A DNA stretch of 58,628 nt, from positions 1 through 58,628 of the forward strand of contig CAZJHX010000060.1 of the NCBI GenBank assembly GCA_964545715.1, read 5' to 3'. Positions 7,750-16,077 of this stretch are shown here, in pieces. The position numbers were made by a program, and so were the translations under genes. The DNA comes from CAZJHX01 sp964545715. GTDB lineage: Bacteria; Myxococcota_A; UBA9042; GCA-2863065. Numbering within the stretch: the stretch's first letter is position 1; the number at the start of each line of letters is the position of its first letter. The notes under the pieces were generated by a model. The model saw nothing but the letters and a program-made list of their open reading frames with translations, did no database searches and had not been told where the DNA came from.

Positions 7750-9284
7750 CAGGCGACCACGCGGCCGATTACACAGGTGACGTCGTCCATCAGCGGGCGC
7801 TCGCCGTTATAGGCGTGAAACTCGCTCATGATCTGCGCCAGCACGGCGTCCGGCGTCTTGTCGGCGGCGCCCGAAAGCAGGGCGCGCAGCCGGCGGGTGC
7901 CAAACTCCTCGCCGCCCTCGTTCATCGCCTCGATAAGGCCGTCGGTGTACCAGCACAAGAGGTCACGTGGGCTGGTCGTGATTGTGTGTTCAACAAACGC
8001 GTGCCCGTCGGCGTCGCCCAGTCGGTTGCCTCGCGCACTCAGGCGCCCGTGCCGCCAGCCCTCGGGGGTGAAGCGCAGCAGGAATGGCTGATTGTGACCG
8101 GCGTTTGCGTACGTCATCGTTCCTTCGAGAGGATCGACGATCGAAGCGAAGCATGTCATGTGAAATTCGTCGCCGATGCCCTCACGAATCAGCTGATCCA
8201 TAGTCTTGAGCAGGTAGCCGACCCGAAAATCGCCTTTGGTCAACTGGCGCACGGTGTCCAGACAGCTGCGCGCCGTTGCGGTGACCATGGCGGAGCTGAT
8301 GCCGTGCCCTGTGACGTCGCCCACCAGCACCAGGGTGCGCTGGCGCGTCAATCGCAGATAGGCCCACCAATCGCCGCCGCAGTGCGAGGCTGGCTCCACC
8401 AGCCCACAGACATGCAGGCCGGGCTGGCGGATGACGTTGCGCCCGGGCAGCAGCGCGTGCTGGATGCTGCGGGCCACGGCCAGCTCCTGCTCCAGCTCCG
8501 CATTGTTGCGGGTCTCTTCGAGCAGGGTGCCTATCTGCCCCGCCATGTCGTTCATCGTTGAAGCCAGGTCGCCGATCTCGTCGCGGGTAGCCACGTCAGC
8601 GCGCGCCATGAGGTCCCCGCGAGCGATATCCCGCGCGGTCTGGGCCAGGCGCCGGATGGGCCGGGAGAGTCGCATGCCGCCAAGCACGCCGGTGAGAATG
8701 CCCGCCGTCACAGCGATGATGCCGGCGATGATCATGATCGTGGTCGCCCGGGCGACGTCGTGCGTCTTCTGCTTCTGAATCTCGCGCAGGTCGATCTCCA
8801 GCTGGTTCATGGACCACACGACCTGCAGATAGCCCAGGATGGCCTCCTCCGCTTGAATCGGATACGTGACCTCGCGCACGCGCGACCCGTCCAACTCGCG
8901 CTCAGCGATGCTGGGGCCGTCGGGATCCGTGCCGACGAAGTGGAGCTCGGCCTGCAGGGAATCGAGGACGAGCATGTCGCTGCGCACCATGACGCGGCCG
9001 GTCTCGTCGGCCAGCGCGGCATACTCGATCTCCGGGGTGCCATCAGCGATGTCTCGCAGCACGCGCTGCAGGCGGCCGGTCTCATTGCCGGCCATGGCCT
9101 CGCGCGCGGTGTCGCCGACGTGTCGCACCACCGCCAGAGACCGGCGCTCCAGCTCCCGAATACGGTCGGCGCGCAGCCGCTCGGCCTGCTCTGTGTAGAC
9201 CTCGGCGAGCAGGTCGTTGGCGACCAGCACAAAACCGACGGTCAAGGTCGAGACCAGCGCGACCGCGGCGACAATCAGCTTCAT
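7749..9284 (-). CDS. Membrane-bound HAMP/SpoIIE-type PP2C serine phosphatase
   Basis: 511 residues from ATG 9284. Layout: TM1 (about 3-23), a periplasmic sensor of about 150 residues, TM2 (about 183-205), HAMP (206-258, with R-L-S-R-P-I-R-R-L), a linker ending A-R-S-I-Q-H-A-L-L-P, and a SpoIIE/RsbU-type phosphatase domain to the end, with metal ligands in G-G-D-W-W and V-G-D-V-T-G-H-G. Such enzymes dephosphorylate STAS-domain antagonists; the upstream gene encodes a STAS protein, a likely substrate. An in-frame CTG at 9314 overlaps the upstream stop as CTGA and would add ten residues (L-K-F-I-R-R-F-P-I-S) that give a normal positively charged N-terminus, so the true start may be there. No Shine-Dalgarno is obvious for either. 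Confidence 0.88.
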   Translation of the reverse strand: MKLIVAAVALVSTLTVGFVLVANDLLAEVYTEQAERLRADRIRELERRSLAVVRHVGDTAREAMAGNETGRLQRVLRDIADGTPEIEYAALADETGRVMVRSDMLVLDSLQAELHFVGTDPDGPSIAERELDGSRVREVTYPIQAEEAILGYLQVVWSMNQLEIDLREIQKQKTHDVARATTIMIIAGIIAVTAGILTGVLGGMRLSRPIRRLAQTARDIARGDLMARADVATRDEIGDLASTMNDMAGQIGTLLEETRNNAELEQELAVARSIQHALLPGRNVIRQPGLHVCGLVEPASHCGGDWWAYLRLTRQRTLVLVGDVTGHGISSAMVTATARSCLDTVRQLTKGDFRVGYLLKTMDQLIREGIGDEFHMTCFASIVDPLEGTMTYANAGHNQPFLLRFTPEGWRHGRLSARGNRLGDADGHAFVEHTITTSPRDLLCWYTDGLIEAMNEGGEEFGTRRLRALLSGAADKTPDAVLAQIMSEFHAYNGERPLMDDVTCVIGRVVA

Positions 9285-9310
9285 GCTGATCGGGAATCGG
9301 CGAATGAACT

Positions 9311-10123
9311 TCAGGGGACTGCTATCTGGTAGATGACCATCATGAGCAGGGCGCTGAGCACGCCGACCGCCACGTAAAACAACATGTCGGAGCGGTTGAG
9401 CGCCGTGACTCGGGTTTGCTCGTTCGGGGGCGCGACGACCGGATCGAGCTCCTCGGGTGGACCGTCCCAGGTCGTGCTGGCTGCGCTGGCGTGGATCGGG
9501 GAGACGGTGTCCGGAAAGTCGTGCATCGGGAGCGGCGGCTGGGTCTCGGCAAACTGCGGGTTCAGCGGGCCCGTCGGTTCGCCCAGCATCTCGCGGGCTT
9601 CCGTAAGCGATTGATTCAACTGCGGGCGCGCGTGGGCGGGTCGGACGTCGGAGAGAAACGCAAAGTAGCTCTCCTCGATGTCGTCGAAGGCCATCGGCGT
9701 TGCACACGCTTCGCAGGTCAGCGATGGCGCGCGGGGAGCGTCTGCCGCCAGCAGCGCAGAGACCTCCAAAACCGTCGACCGCTCGAGGTCACAGGCCTCG
9801 CAGAAATAGGGTGCGATGATGGACAGCACGCTGGCGTTGGCGGCGAAGTTTCCAACGAGATTGAGCTGGGCGACGATCGACGGCGCGCAATCCAACAGGA
9901 CGGTCTCGTCGACCCCCTGAGTGACGGTGTCGAGCCAGTGGACCCAATCGCGCACACCGCAGGAGTTGATCCGCTCGATGTCGACCAGATCGATAAGAAG
10001 CAGTTGACCGCGTACTTCAGCGGCGAGGTCCTGCAGCCGATTGTCCTCGTCGATGAGCCCGGACAGGCGGATGTAGGTCCAGTTCTGGCCGTGAAGGACG
10101 GTCGGCAGGAACTTTGCGGTCAT
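9311..10123 (-). CDS. STAS-domain protein with CxxC pairs and C-terminal membrane anchor
   Basis: 270 residues. The first 120 form a STAS-like (anti-sigma-factor antagonist) domain; L-L-L-I-D-L-V-D-I-E-R-I-N-S-C-G-V matches the strand-turn holding the phosphorylatable Ser. Two C-x2-C pairs follow (F-C-E-A-C near 128 and T-C-E-A-C near 155), suggesting a zinc ribbon. A disordered linker ends in a C-terminal transmembrane segment (M-L-F-Y-V-A-V-G-V-L-S-A-L-L-M-M), so it is tail-anchored. I chose ATG 10123; the upstream frame to 10180 lacks STAS similarity. First gene of the five-gene signalling operon. Confidence 0.75.
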   Translation of the reverse strand: MTAKFLPTVLHGQNWTYIRLSGLIDEDNRLQDLAAEVRGQLLLIDLVDIERINSCGVRDWVHWLDTVTQGVDETVLLDCAPSIVAQLNLVGNFAANASVLSIIAPYFCEACDLERSTVLEVSALLAADAPRAPSLTCEACATPMAFDDIEESYFAFLSDVRPAHARPQLNQSLTEAREMLGEPTGPLNPQFAETQPPLPMHDFPDTVSPIHASAASTTWDGPPEELDPVVAPPNEQTRVTALNRSDMLFYVAVGVLSALLMMVIYQIAVP

Positions 10124-10208
10124 CGCGGCCAGTAGTATGGGGGCGTCCACCGTCACACGCAACCACAGCGGCTTGGACAACCGAGGGCCTTATGTTAGAG
10201 CGAGCACC

Positions 10209-10916
10209 GTGAACACGTTTCAGATCCAGCCTCCAAACCATGTCGCGATCATCATGGACGGCAACGGCCGCTGGGCCGAGAAGCAGGATCTGCCGCGCAT
10301 CGAGGGCCACCGAAAAGGCGCCGACAGCGTGCGGGAGATCACGCGTACAGCGCGCGAAATCGGAGTGCGGCGACTGACGCTTTACGCCTTCAGCGAGCAG
10401 AACTGGGGCCGGCCGGCGCTGGAGATCACCGGCCTCATGCAGCTGCTGCGCGACTACCTGCTGGGCGAGCGTGACGAAATCCTGGACAACAACATCCGCC
10501 TGCGGACGGTCGGCGCGATCGAGAAGCTGCCCCAGTTGGTGCGCGGCCCGCTCGACGCCTTGCTGAACGCCTCGGCCAGCAACTACGAGATGGAGCTGTG
10601 CCTGGCCCTGAGCTACGGCGGCCGCGAGGAGCTGACTGACGCCGTGCGCCGCCTCGCAGCGCGGGTCGAGCGGGGCGAAATGAAGGCTGACGAGATCGAC
10701 CAATCGGCCATCAATGCGGAAATGAACGCCGTCGACGCAGATCTCATCATTCGCACCAGCGGCGAGCAGCGGATCTCCAACTTCCTGCTGTGGCAAAGCG
10801 CGTACGCGGAGCTCTACTTCACCGACAAGCTGTGGCCCGATTTCGGGGCCGAGGACTTCATGGAAGCGGTCTCCGCGTACAAGCAGCGCGATCGTCGTTT
10901 CGGCCTGGTCGCGTGA
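10209..10916 (+). CDS. uppS: Undecaprenyl diphosphate synthase
   Basis: 235 residues. Cis-prenyltransferase that makes the C55 lipid carrier for peptidoglycan and O-antigen. Visible motifs are V-A-I-I-M-D-G-N-G-R-W-A (catalytic Asp), H-R-K-G-A-D-S-V-R-E-I, L-T-L-Y-A-F-S-E-Q-N-W-G-R-P and D-L-I-I-R-T-S-G-E-Q-R-I-S-N-F-L-L-W-Q. The GTG at 10209 places the protein start at the usual distance before MDGNG; the open frame before it shows no similarity. It is divergent from the STAS gene and followed 34 bp later by cdsA, a common pairing. dxr and rseP, which often follow, are not here. Confidence 0.95.
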   Translation: MNTFQIQPPNHVAIIMDGNGRWAEKQDLPRIEGHRKGADSVREITRTAREIGVRRLTLYAFSEQNWGRPALEITGLMQLLRDYLLGERDEILDNNIRLRTVGAIEKLPQLVRGPLDALLNASASNYEMELCLALSYGGREELTDAVRRLAARVERGEMKADEIDQSAINAEMNAVDADLIIRTSGEQRISNFLLWQSAYAELYFTDKLWPDFGAEDFMEAVSAYKQRDRRFGLVA

Positions 10917-10950
10917 CCTGACCCACATTTCTCGGATAAGGTGCGAGCCC

Positions 10951-11751
10951 ATGGCGGTTCGCATCATCTCCGGACTCATCATGGCGGCGGGGGCCATCCT
11001 GCTGCTGACCCTCGCCCCCCCCGTATGGACCTACGCCCTTATTCAGGTGGCCGTAATGCTCGTCGCCGACGAGTTCTACCGCATCACCCTGGGCGCCGAG
11101 CGCAAGCGTGAACGCGCAGCCGGAGTCATCGCCATCGGCGCCCTCGCGGTCGTCACCTGGTGGTTCCCAGCGCACATCCTGCACGCCCTGGTCGCCCTGC
11201 CCCCCATCATGCTCAGCGTCGTCCTCTTCAGCAGCGCCGACGTCAAAACGATGGGCCCCCGAGCCGCGACGATGGTGGCCGGCGTCGCCTACCTGGGACT
11301 CGCCCTCGTCCCTCTGACCCTCCTCGCCGCCTCGGGCCCCAAGGGTCCACTCTTCGTCCTGGCCCTCTTCGGCGCCGTCTTCGGGGGCGACACGGGCGCC
11401 TACTTCTCGGGCAAGTTCCTCGGCAAAAAGAAGCTCTACGAGAAGATCAGCCCCAAGAAAACCTGGGCCGGCTCCTACGGCGGCGCAACGGCCAGCGTCG
11501 TCGGATTTCTGCTCATCAACGCCCTGGCCGGCCTCGGCGTCCCGGTCATCCACGGCATCGCCCTGGGACTGTGCTGCGGCGTCGCCGGCCAGATAGGCGA
11601 TCTGGCCGAGTCCCTCTTCAAGCGCGCCTATGGCGTCAAAGACTCGGGCACGATCCTACCGGGCCACGGCGGCATGTGGGATCGCATAGACGGCATCATG
11701 TTCGGCGCCCCCTTCATGTGGCTGTACACCGAGCTCTTCCTGCCGATCTAA
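10951..11751 (+). CDS. cdsA: Phosphatidate cytidylyltransferase (CDP-diglyceride synthase)
   Basis: 266 residues, hydrophobic with several membrane helices. The C-terminal family signature is intact: S-L-F-K-R-A-Y-G-V-K-D-S-G followed by L-P-G-H-G-G-M-W-D-R-I-D. It converts phosphatidic acid and CTP to CDP-diacylglycerol in phospholipid synthesis at the inner membrane. It sits 34 bp after uppS, most likely in the same transcript, and converges with the membrane-protein gene ending at 11828. Confidence 0.94.
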   Translation: MAVRIISGLIMAAGAILLLTLAPPVWTYALIQVAVMLVADEFYRITLGAERKRERAAGVIAIGALAVVTWWFPAHILHALVALPPIMLSVVLFSSADVKTMGPRAATMVAGVAYLGLALVPLTLLAASGPKGPLFVLALFGAVFGGDTGAYFSGKFLGKKKLYEKISPKKTWAGSYGGATASVVGFLLINALAGLGVPVIHGIALGLCCGVAGQIGDLAESLFKRAYGVKDSGTILPGHGGMWDRIDGIMFGAPFMWLYTELFLPI

Positions 11752-11795
11752 GCTTCCCCGCGAAGGTCCGGCCACAACCCCCGCAGATAATTCAT

Positions 11796-11819
11796 CCACC
11801 CGCCGTAGTGGCGCGGTGG
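11796..11819. terminator. Possible hairpin between convergent cdsA and membrane-protein genes
   Basis: CCACCCGC (11796-11803) can pair with GCGCGGTGG (11811-11819) around a 7-nt loop, with one bulge. It lies in the 76-bp gap between two converging genes, where a bidirectional terminator is expected. There is no U-tract on either side, so an intrinsic terminator is not certain. Confidence 0.25.
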
Positions 11820-11827
11820 GGCTGGGT

Positions 11828-13645
11828 TCAGCCGCGGGCTTTGGCGCTGCGCAGGCGGATCAGGCGCTCCAGCTCGCCTATCAGGTGGCCCAGGGCTACC
11901 GGGGCCAGCAGGAGGCCGGCGTACAGGAAGAGGGAGACCTTTAGCGGGGCCAGAACGGACTTCCATTGGCCGCCGCGCCAGGTCGAGACGAAGCCGGCTT
12001 GCAATAGCGGGATCGCGCCCAGGACGGTGACGTAGAGCCAGGCCCAGAGGCCGGCGCCGCCGGAGCGGGGGTGCTTGAGAAAGACCAGCGCGCTCAAAAT
12101 GATCAGCGGGAGGGGCAGCAGGAGGACGAAGACGCTGATGCGGTTGCCCAGGTAGAGGTTGGAGTCGCCCGCGGCGCGGAAGAGCTCGACCAGGGGGGCG
12201 GAGCCTTCGGAGCCTGCGATGGCGCCCAACAGGAAGTAGCAGGCCGCCACGGTGAGGACGCCCAGGAGGACCGCGATGCGGCTCCAGAAGGAGGCGGTGT
12301 AGCGAGCACGCCAGAAGAGCGCTGTTGGGAAGAGCAGGCTGACCAGGAGGAGGGCCAGGACGCCCGGTTCTCCGGCGAAGGCAAAGGCCAGGCCCGGATG
12401 GCCGCGGAAGGCGAAGGCGGCTACCTCGGCCTGCATTTGGAGGATGCCGAAGACCAGCAAAGTGGCGCCTGCGACGGTCATGAGGGTGGCGCGGGCGATG
12501 TACGGCATCGGGATGGCGGCGAAGAGCAGCAGGCCGCCGAAGAAGACCGCTGCGAGGAAGGTCAGGCTGCCGACGCCCTGGACCAGCACCCATGGGGCCT
12601 GCAGGTGGAGGTCGGTGCCGACCGTTGGGATCGCCCAGGCCTCGAAGAGCACGAGCATGCTGAGAATGGCCATACCGCGCAGGAAGGTGTGGGGTTTTGC
12701 GACGGCCCACGGGGTGCGGCGCCAGGCACCGGATTCCACCACAGGTTGGTGGCGGGTTCTGGTCTCGGAGGAGTCCGGGCGGGCTAATTGCGGACGGGAC
12801 GCGGGGCGAAGGACCGGGGCGGACGCCGGCGAAGCGGTGGGCGCCGGCACCTCGGTCGGGGCCACGCGGCGGCGGCGGCTGCTGCCATCGCCTGACACGC
12901 GCTTCAGCTTGCCGGAGCGTACCTGGGGCCGCTCGGGTTCGAGCTCTACGTCGGACATCGCCGGTTGCATGCGGGTCGGCGTCTCGGAGCCCGCTGGGGC
13001 GCGCCGCATGCCGTTGCTTGGACCGTCCGCCCACGCCGGGCTGGGGAGCGTGGCGCCGATCTCGTCGTCGTTGGAGCGGGTCGGGACCGGGGCCGGGAGC
13101 GCTTCTCGGCGGACGGTGCGCTTCTCGGGCCTCGTCAGGTTGTCCGGCAGAAGCATCGGCGACGGCTCCGCATCTTCGGGCGCCTCCGGGCCCGGGCCCA
13201 GTAGGGCGGACAGCGGCAGGTCGGCGTCGCTGGCCATGTCCTCGAGCTGCGCGTCGAAGTCCGAGTCCTCGTCGTCCAGCTCGTCGAGCGGCACCAGGGC
13301 GGCGTCGGAGGCCTCAGCCGGGCGGGCGAACTCCAGCGAGTCGTCCCACGGCGATGGAGCGAGCTGCTCGTACGGATGATCGACGTCCAGGCGGCCTAGC
13401 GGCGAGGCGCGCTCCGGAGGCGGCGAGGGAGGCGGCGGCGCAGCCGGGGCTGGATCAGGCTTTGGTGGCGTCGCGGCGGCGGGCGGCTCCGGGGCCATTC
13501 GCCTGCGACTGGCGGGCTTGGAGACGCCTGCCGGCTTTCGCGAGCGGGAGCGGCCCGGCGTTCCGGACCCCGATCGCGAGGCCGGGCGTGCAAATCCCGA
13601 GGGCGGCTTTGCCCCCGATCCAGCGCCTTTCTTGTCCTCTGCCAT
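11828..13645 (-). CDS. Multi-pass membrane protein with long disordered N-terminal region
   Basis: 605 residues. About the first 310 are low-complexity, rich in Pro, Ala, Ser, Arg and acidic residues (for example L-D-E-L-D-D-E-D-S-D-F-D), with short basic blocks, and are probably cytoplasmic and disordered. The C-terminal half has about eight hydrophobic helices (for example M-A-I-L-S-M-L-V-L-F-E-A-W-A-I). I recognise no family. I start at ATG 13645 because upstream codons lie in the promoter region of the divergent response regulator. No enzymatic motif is visible. Confidence 0.7.
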   Translation of the reverse strand: MAEDKKGAGSGAKPPSGFARPASRSGSGTPGRSRSRKPAGVSKPASRRRMAPEPPAAATPPKPDPAPAAPPPPSPPPERASPLGRLDVDHPYEQLAPSPWDDSLEFARPAEASDAALVPLDELDDEDSDFDAQLEDMASDADLPLSALLGPGPEAPEDAEPSPMLLPDNLTRPEKRTVRREALPAPVPTRSNDDEIGATLPSPAWADGPSNGMRRAPAGSETPTRMQPAMSDVELEPERPQVRSGKLKRVSGDGSSRRRRVAPTEVPAPTASPASAPVLRPASRPQLARPDSSETRTRHQPVVESGAWRRTPWAVAKPHTFLRGMAILSMLVLFEAWAIPTVGTDLHLQAPWVLVQGVGSLTFLAAVFFGGLLLFAAIPMPYIARATLMTVAGATLLVFGILQMQAEVAAFAFRGHPGLAFAFAGEPGVLALLLVSLLFPTALFWRARYTASFWSRIAVLLGVLTVAACYFLLGAIAGSEGSAPLVELFRAAGDSNLYLGNRISVFVLLLPLPLIILSALVFLKHPRSGGAGLWAWLYVTVLGAIPLLQAGFVSTWRGGQWKSVLAPLKVSLFLYAGLLLAPVALGHLIGELERLIRLRSAKARG

Positions 13646-13670
13646 AGCGTTGGACGATGATAGGGGGTCA

Positions 13671-13700
13671 TTGACACATAGCGCAATCGGGCGGTACAAC
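13671..13700 (+). promoter_or_regulatory. Sigma-70-type promoter for the response regulator
   Basis: A perfect TTGACA (13671-13676) is followed after 18 bp by TACAAC (13695-13700, 4/6). Transcription would begin near 13707, about 18 nt before the GTG at 13725, leaving room for the AGGGGGG ribosome-binding stretch near 13711. Confidence 0.5.
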
Positions 13701-13724
13701 CGCTTGAAATCAGGGGGGTGCTCG

Positions 13725-14144
13725 GTGGCCGCCGAAGTCAAACGCAGCCAAGTCAAGATTCTGATCTCCGACGATGACGTCGAGATTCTGCGCATTATGC
13801 GCAAACGTCTCACGCAGCGCGGATATCAGCTGATCGAGGCGAACAACGGCGAAGAAGCACTGCAGGCCGCCCTGTCCGACCACCCGCATCTGGTTGTTCT
13901 GGACGTGATGATGCCGCGGCTGAACGGGTGGGAGGTGTGCAAGTACCTACGCGACCGCGAAGCCTATTCGGACATCGGGATCGTCATGCTGACCGCTATC
14001 GGACCCAAGCTGAACGAGCTGACGTCACCGCTGTACGGCGCGGACGAGCACCTGGACAAGCCGTTCGATTTGGAAGAGCTGGAAGCGACCATCGAAAAGG
14101 TGCTTCTGGCCCGCTGCGGCCTGACCGTCGTCGACGACGACTAA
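13725..14144 (+). CDS. Single-domain response regulator (CheY-like)
   Basis: 139 residues, only a receiver domain: acidic pair I-L-I-S-D-D-D-V-E, phosphoacceptor in L-V-V-L-D-V-M-M-P-R-L-N-G-W, Thr/Ser strand V-M-L-T-A, and conserved Lys in E-H-L-D-K-P-F-D. No output domain is attached, so it would act by protein contact. GTG 13725 was chosen because a G-rich ribosome-binding stretch precedes it and the receiver fold begins about 10 residues later; upstream sequence overlaps the divergent gene. Its stop overlaps the end of the convergent lipoprotein gene by 4 bp. No cognate kinase is adjacent. Confidence 0.9.
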   Translation: MAAEVKRSQVKILISDDDVEILRIMRKRLTQRGYQLIEANNGEEALQAALSDHPHLVVLDVMMPRLNGWEVCKYLRDREAYSDIGIVMLTAIGPKLNELTSPLYGADEHLDKPFDLEELEATIEKVLLARCGLTVVDDD

Positions 14145-15487
14145 AGCAAAAACACCAGATAGTAGAGAATGCCGAGCATGACCTCGTCGGCCTGCTCGTC
14201 GTTGTGGAACGTGGTGAACACCAGGGTGCCTGAGCCCGGCGCGGGCTTGTAGCTCATCACCAGCGGGCCCACGTGCTTTGTCGCCGGGGTGAACGCATCA
14301 CCGTCATCCAGCTCGACCGGGCCGATCACATGCTGGGTGCCCGCGGCCGCCACCTCCTGGACCGCGATAAGCGGGCCTGCGCCGTAGACCGCCGTAAACA
14401 CCGAGCTGCCGACGTGCTCCGCCAGCGTCGCATCCACGATCGTGGCCGGGACCTCCTGGTTGCCGGCGACCTGCTGCGGGCCGTCATCCGACATCGAGAC
14501 CGCCGGCAAATCCTCGCTGCCGTAGAAGTCGAACGCTTCGGGAAACGCCGCCTCGATGTAGGCCCAGGACAGGTCGGACGCATAGATGGAGCCGCCGTTG
14601 AGCACGAACTCCTTCAGGTTGGCCTTGATGTCCGGGAAGGCGTGCGCGTAGTCCAGCGCGGCGCTGCCGCAGTTGAAGAACAGGATCTGGAACTGGGCGA
14701 GCTGCGCCGGGTCGCGCAGCACTTGCACGGCTTCGATATCGTCAGGGTTCGTGTCGTTGAAGAAGTCCCACTCAAAGTTGAAGTAGGTGTACTCAAACCC
14801 CAGCTGCTCCAACAGCTCGTGCTGATGGTCCCATTGCCCCCACCACACGGCGATCTTGACGGACTGCGCCTTGAAGCATTGCTTCTTGCCGACGCCGGTG
14901 ATGTCGGTCTCCTCGCCCGCGTTTATCCAGACCTTGTAGCTGTTGGTAAAGGACCCGGCCTGGACGTGCACCGTGTGCTCGCCGCACGGCACCTCGGGCA
15001 TCACATACGTGCCGTCCGGCTTGGACGTGGTCTCGATCGTGATCTCTTTGCCGTCGCAGTCCACGGTGTAGATCGTGAGCTTGGCGTTGGCGACGAAGAT
15101 CTGCTCGCTGGGCGCGCATACGATGCCCTTCAGGCTGCCGTTGGCGCAGTCGTCGCAGGTCTGGCTGGGCGTCGTGTCGGGCTGGACAACCTCACCCACG
15201 GGGCCCGGGGCGTCCGGCGCCTCCAGCGTGTCCTCGGAGCCGGTGGTGTCGCCCATGTCGTCCGGCGAGTCAGCATCCGAAGCCGCGTCCGACTGCACGA
15301 CGTCCGGCGTCGCCTCGCCACAGCCCTCGCAGGGCCCCCACTTGCTGCCGGCGTCGTTGCAGACCTGCACACCCTCGCCGCCGCCCACGCAGGGGCACAC
15401 GTCCTGCTTGCCCGGCTCGCAGACGCCGCCCTTTTTGGTGTCGGACGAGCACGCGGCCAACAGCAGTACGACGAGAAGCGCGCGCAT
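14141..15487 (-). CDS. Cys-rich lipoprotein with carboxypeptidase-regulatory-like domain
   Basis: 448 residues beginning MRALLVVLLLAACSSD, a clear lipobox with Cys at 13. Next comes a Cys-rich segment (C-E-P-G-K-Q-D-V-C-P-C-V-G-G-G-E-G-V-Q-V-C) of a type abundant in Myxococcota lipoproteins, then an acidic linker, then a beta-sandwich like carboxypeptidase-regulatory/CNA-B domains (residues about 115-200), and a C-terminal globular region of unknown type. Its ATG overlaps the hisB stop by 1 bp, so it is coupled to the his genes although no role in histidine synthesis is evident. Substrate and partner unknown. Confidence 0.8.
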   Translation of the reverse strand: MRALLVVLLLAACSSDTKKGGVCEPGKQDVCPCVGGGEGVQVCNDAGSKWGPCEGCGEATPDVVQSDAASDADSPDDMGDTTGSEDTLEAPDAPGPVGEVVQPDTTPSQTCDDCANGSLKGIVCAPSEQIFVANAKLTIYTVDCDGKEITIETTSKPDGTYVMPEVPCGEHTVHVQAGSFTNSYKVWINAGEETDITGVGKKQCFKAQSVKIAVWWGQWDHQHELLEQLGFEYTYFNFEWDFFNDTNPDDIEAVQVLRDPAQLAQFQILFFNCGSAALDYAHAFPDIKANLKEFVLNGGSIYASDLSWAYIEAAFPEAFDFYGSEDLPAVSMSDDGPQQVAGNQEVPATIVDATLAEHVGSSVFTAVYGAGPLIAVQEVAAAGTQHVIGPVELDDGDAFTPATKHVGPLVMSYKPAPGSGTLVFTTFHNDEQADEVMLGILYYLVFLL

Positions 15488-16077
15488 CAGTCCAGATGGT
15501 CCTTGGTCGAGCGCACCTTGTCGGTGGGCCGCGTCACCCGCGACGCGTCACGCAGCGCCAGCGCAAAGGCCTTAAAGGATGACTCGATGATGTGATGCAG
15601 GTTCTGACCAGACAGCTGCAGGACGTGCACGTTGCACTCGGCCTTCACCGAAAACGCCTGGTAGAACTCCTTGACCAGCTCGGTATCAAAGGTGCCCAGC
15701 TTGGCCTTGGGCAGGTCCAGGCCAAACACCAGATACGGACGCCCGCTCAAGTCGATCGTGACGTCGGACAGCGCCTCGTCCAGCGGGGCCCGACGGTTGG
15801 CAAACCGCTCGATGCCGCGGCGATCGCCCAGCGCGTCCCGCACGGCGGCCCCAAGACACAGCCCCACATCTTCAACTGTGTGATGGTCGTCGATCTCCGT
15901 GTCGCCCTGTGCGCTGACGGTCAGATCGAAGCAGCCATGGCGCGCGATCTGAGTCAGCATGTGGCTGAGAAACGGCACGGGTGTGTCGATAGCGTGCTCT
16001 CCACTGCCGTCCAGGTCGATCGCGACGCTGATCTTGGTCTCGGCCGTGTTTCGATCGATTGTCGCCTGCCGACTCAT
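15487..16077 (-). CDS. hisB: Imidazoleglycerol-phosphate dehydratase
   Basis: 196 residues, the monofunctional dehydratase without the N-terminal phosphatase of the enterobacterial fusion. Metal-binding motifs are visible: P-F-L-S-H-M-L-T-Q-I-A-R-H-G, the D-D-H-H-T-V-E-D-V-G motif, and the repeated version S-G-Q-N-L-H-H-I-I-E-S-S-F-K. Manganese enzyme of step six in histidine biosynthesis. ATG 16077 overlaps the hisG stop as ATGA. The frame extends further upstream, but that region lies inside hisG. Confidence 0.95.
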   Translation of the reverse strand: MSRQATIDRNTAETKISVAIDLDGSGEHAIDTPVPFLSHMLTQIARHGCFDLTVSAQGDTEIDDHHTVEDVGLCLGAAVRDALGDRRGIERFANRRAPLDEALSDVTIDLSGRPYLVFGLDLPKAKLGTFDTELVKEFYQAFSVKAECNVHVLQLSGQNLHHIIESSFKAFALALRDASRVTRPTDKVRSTKDHLD

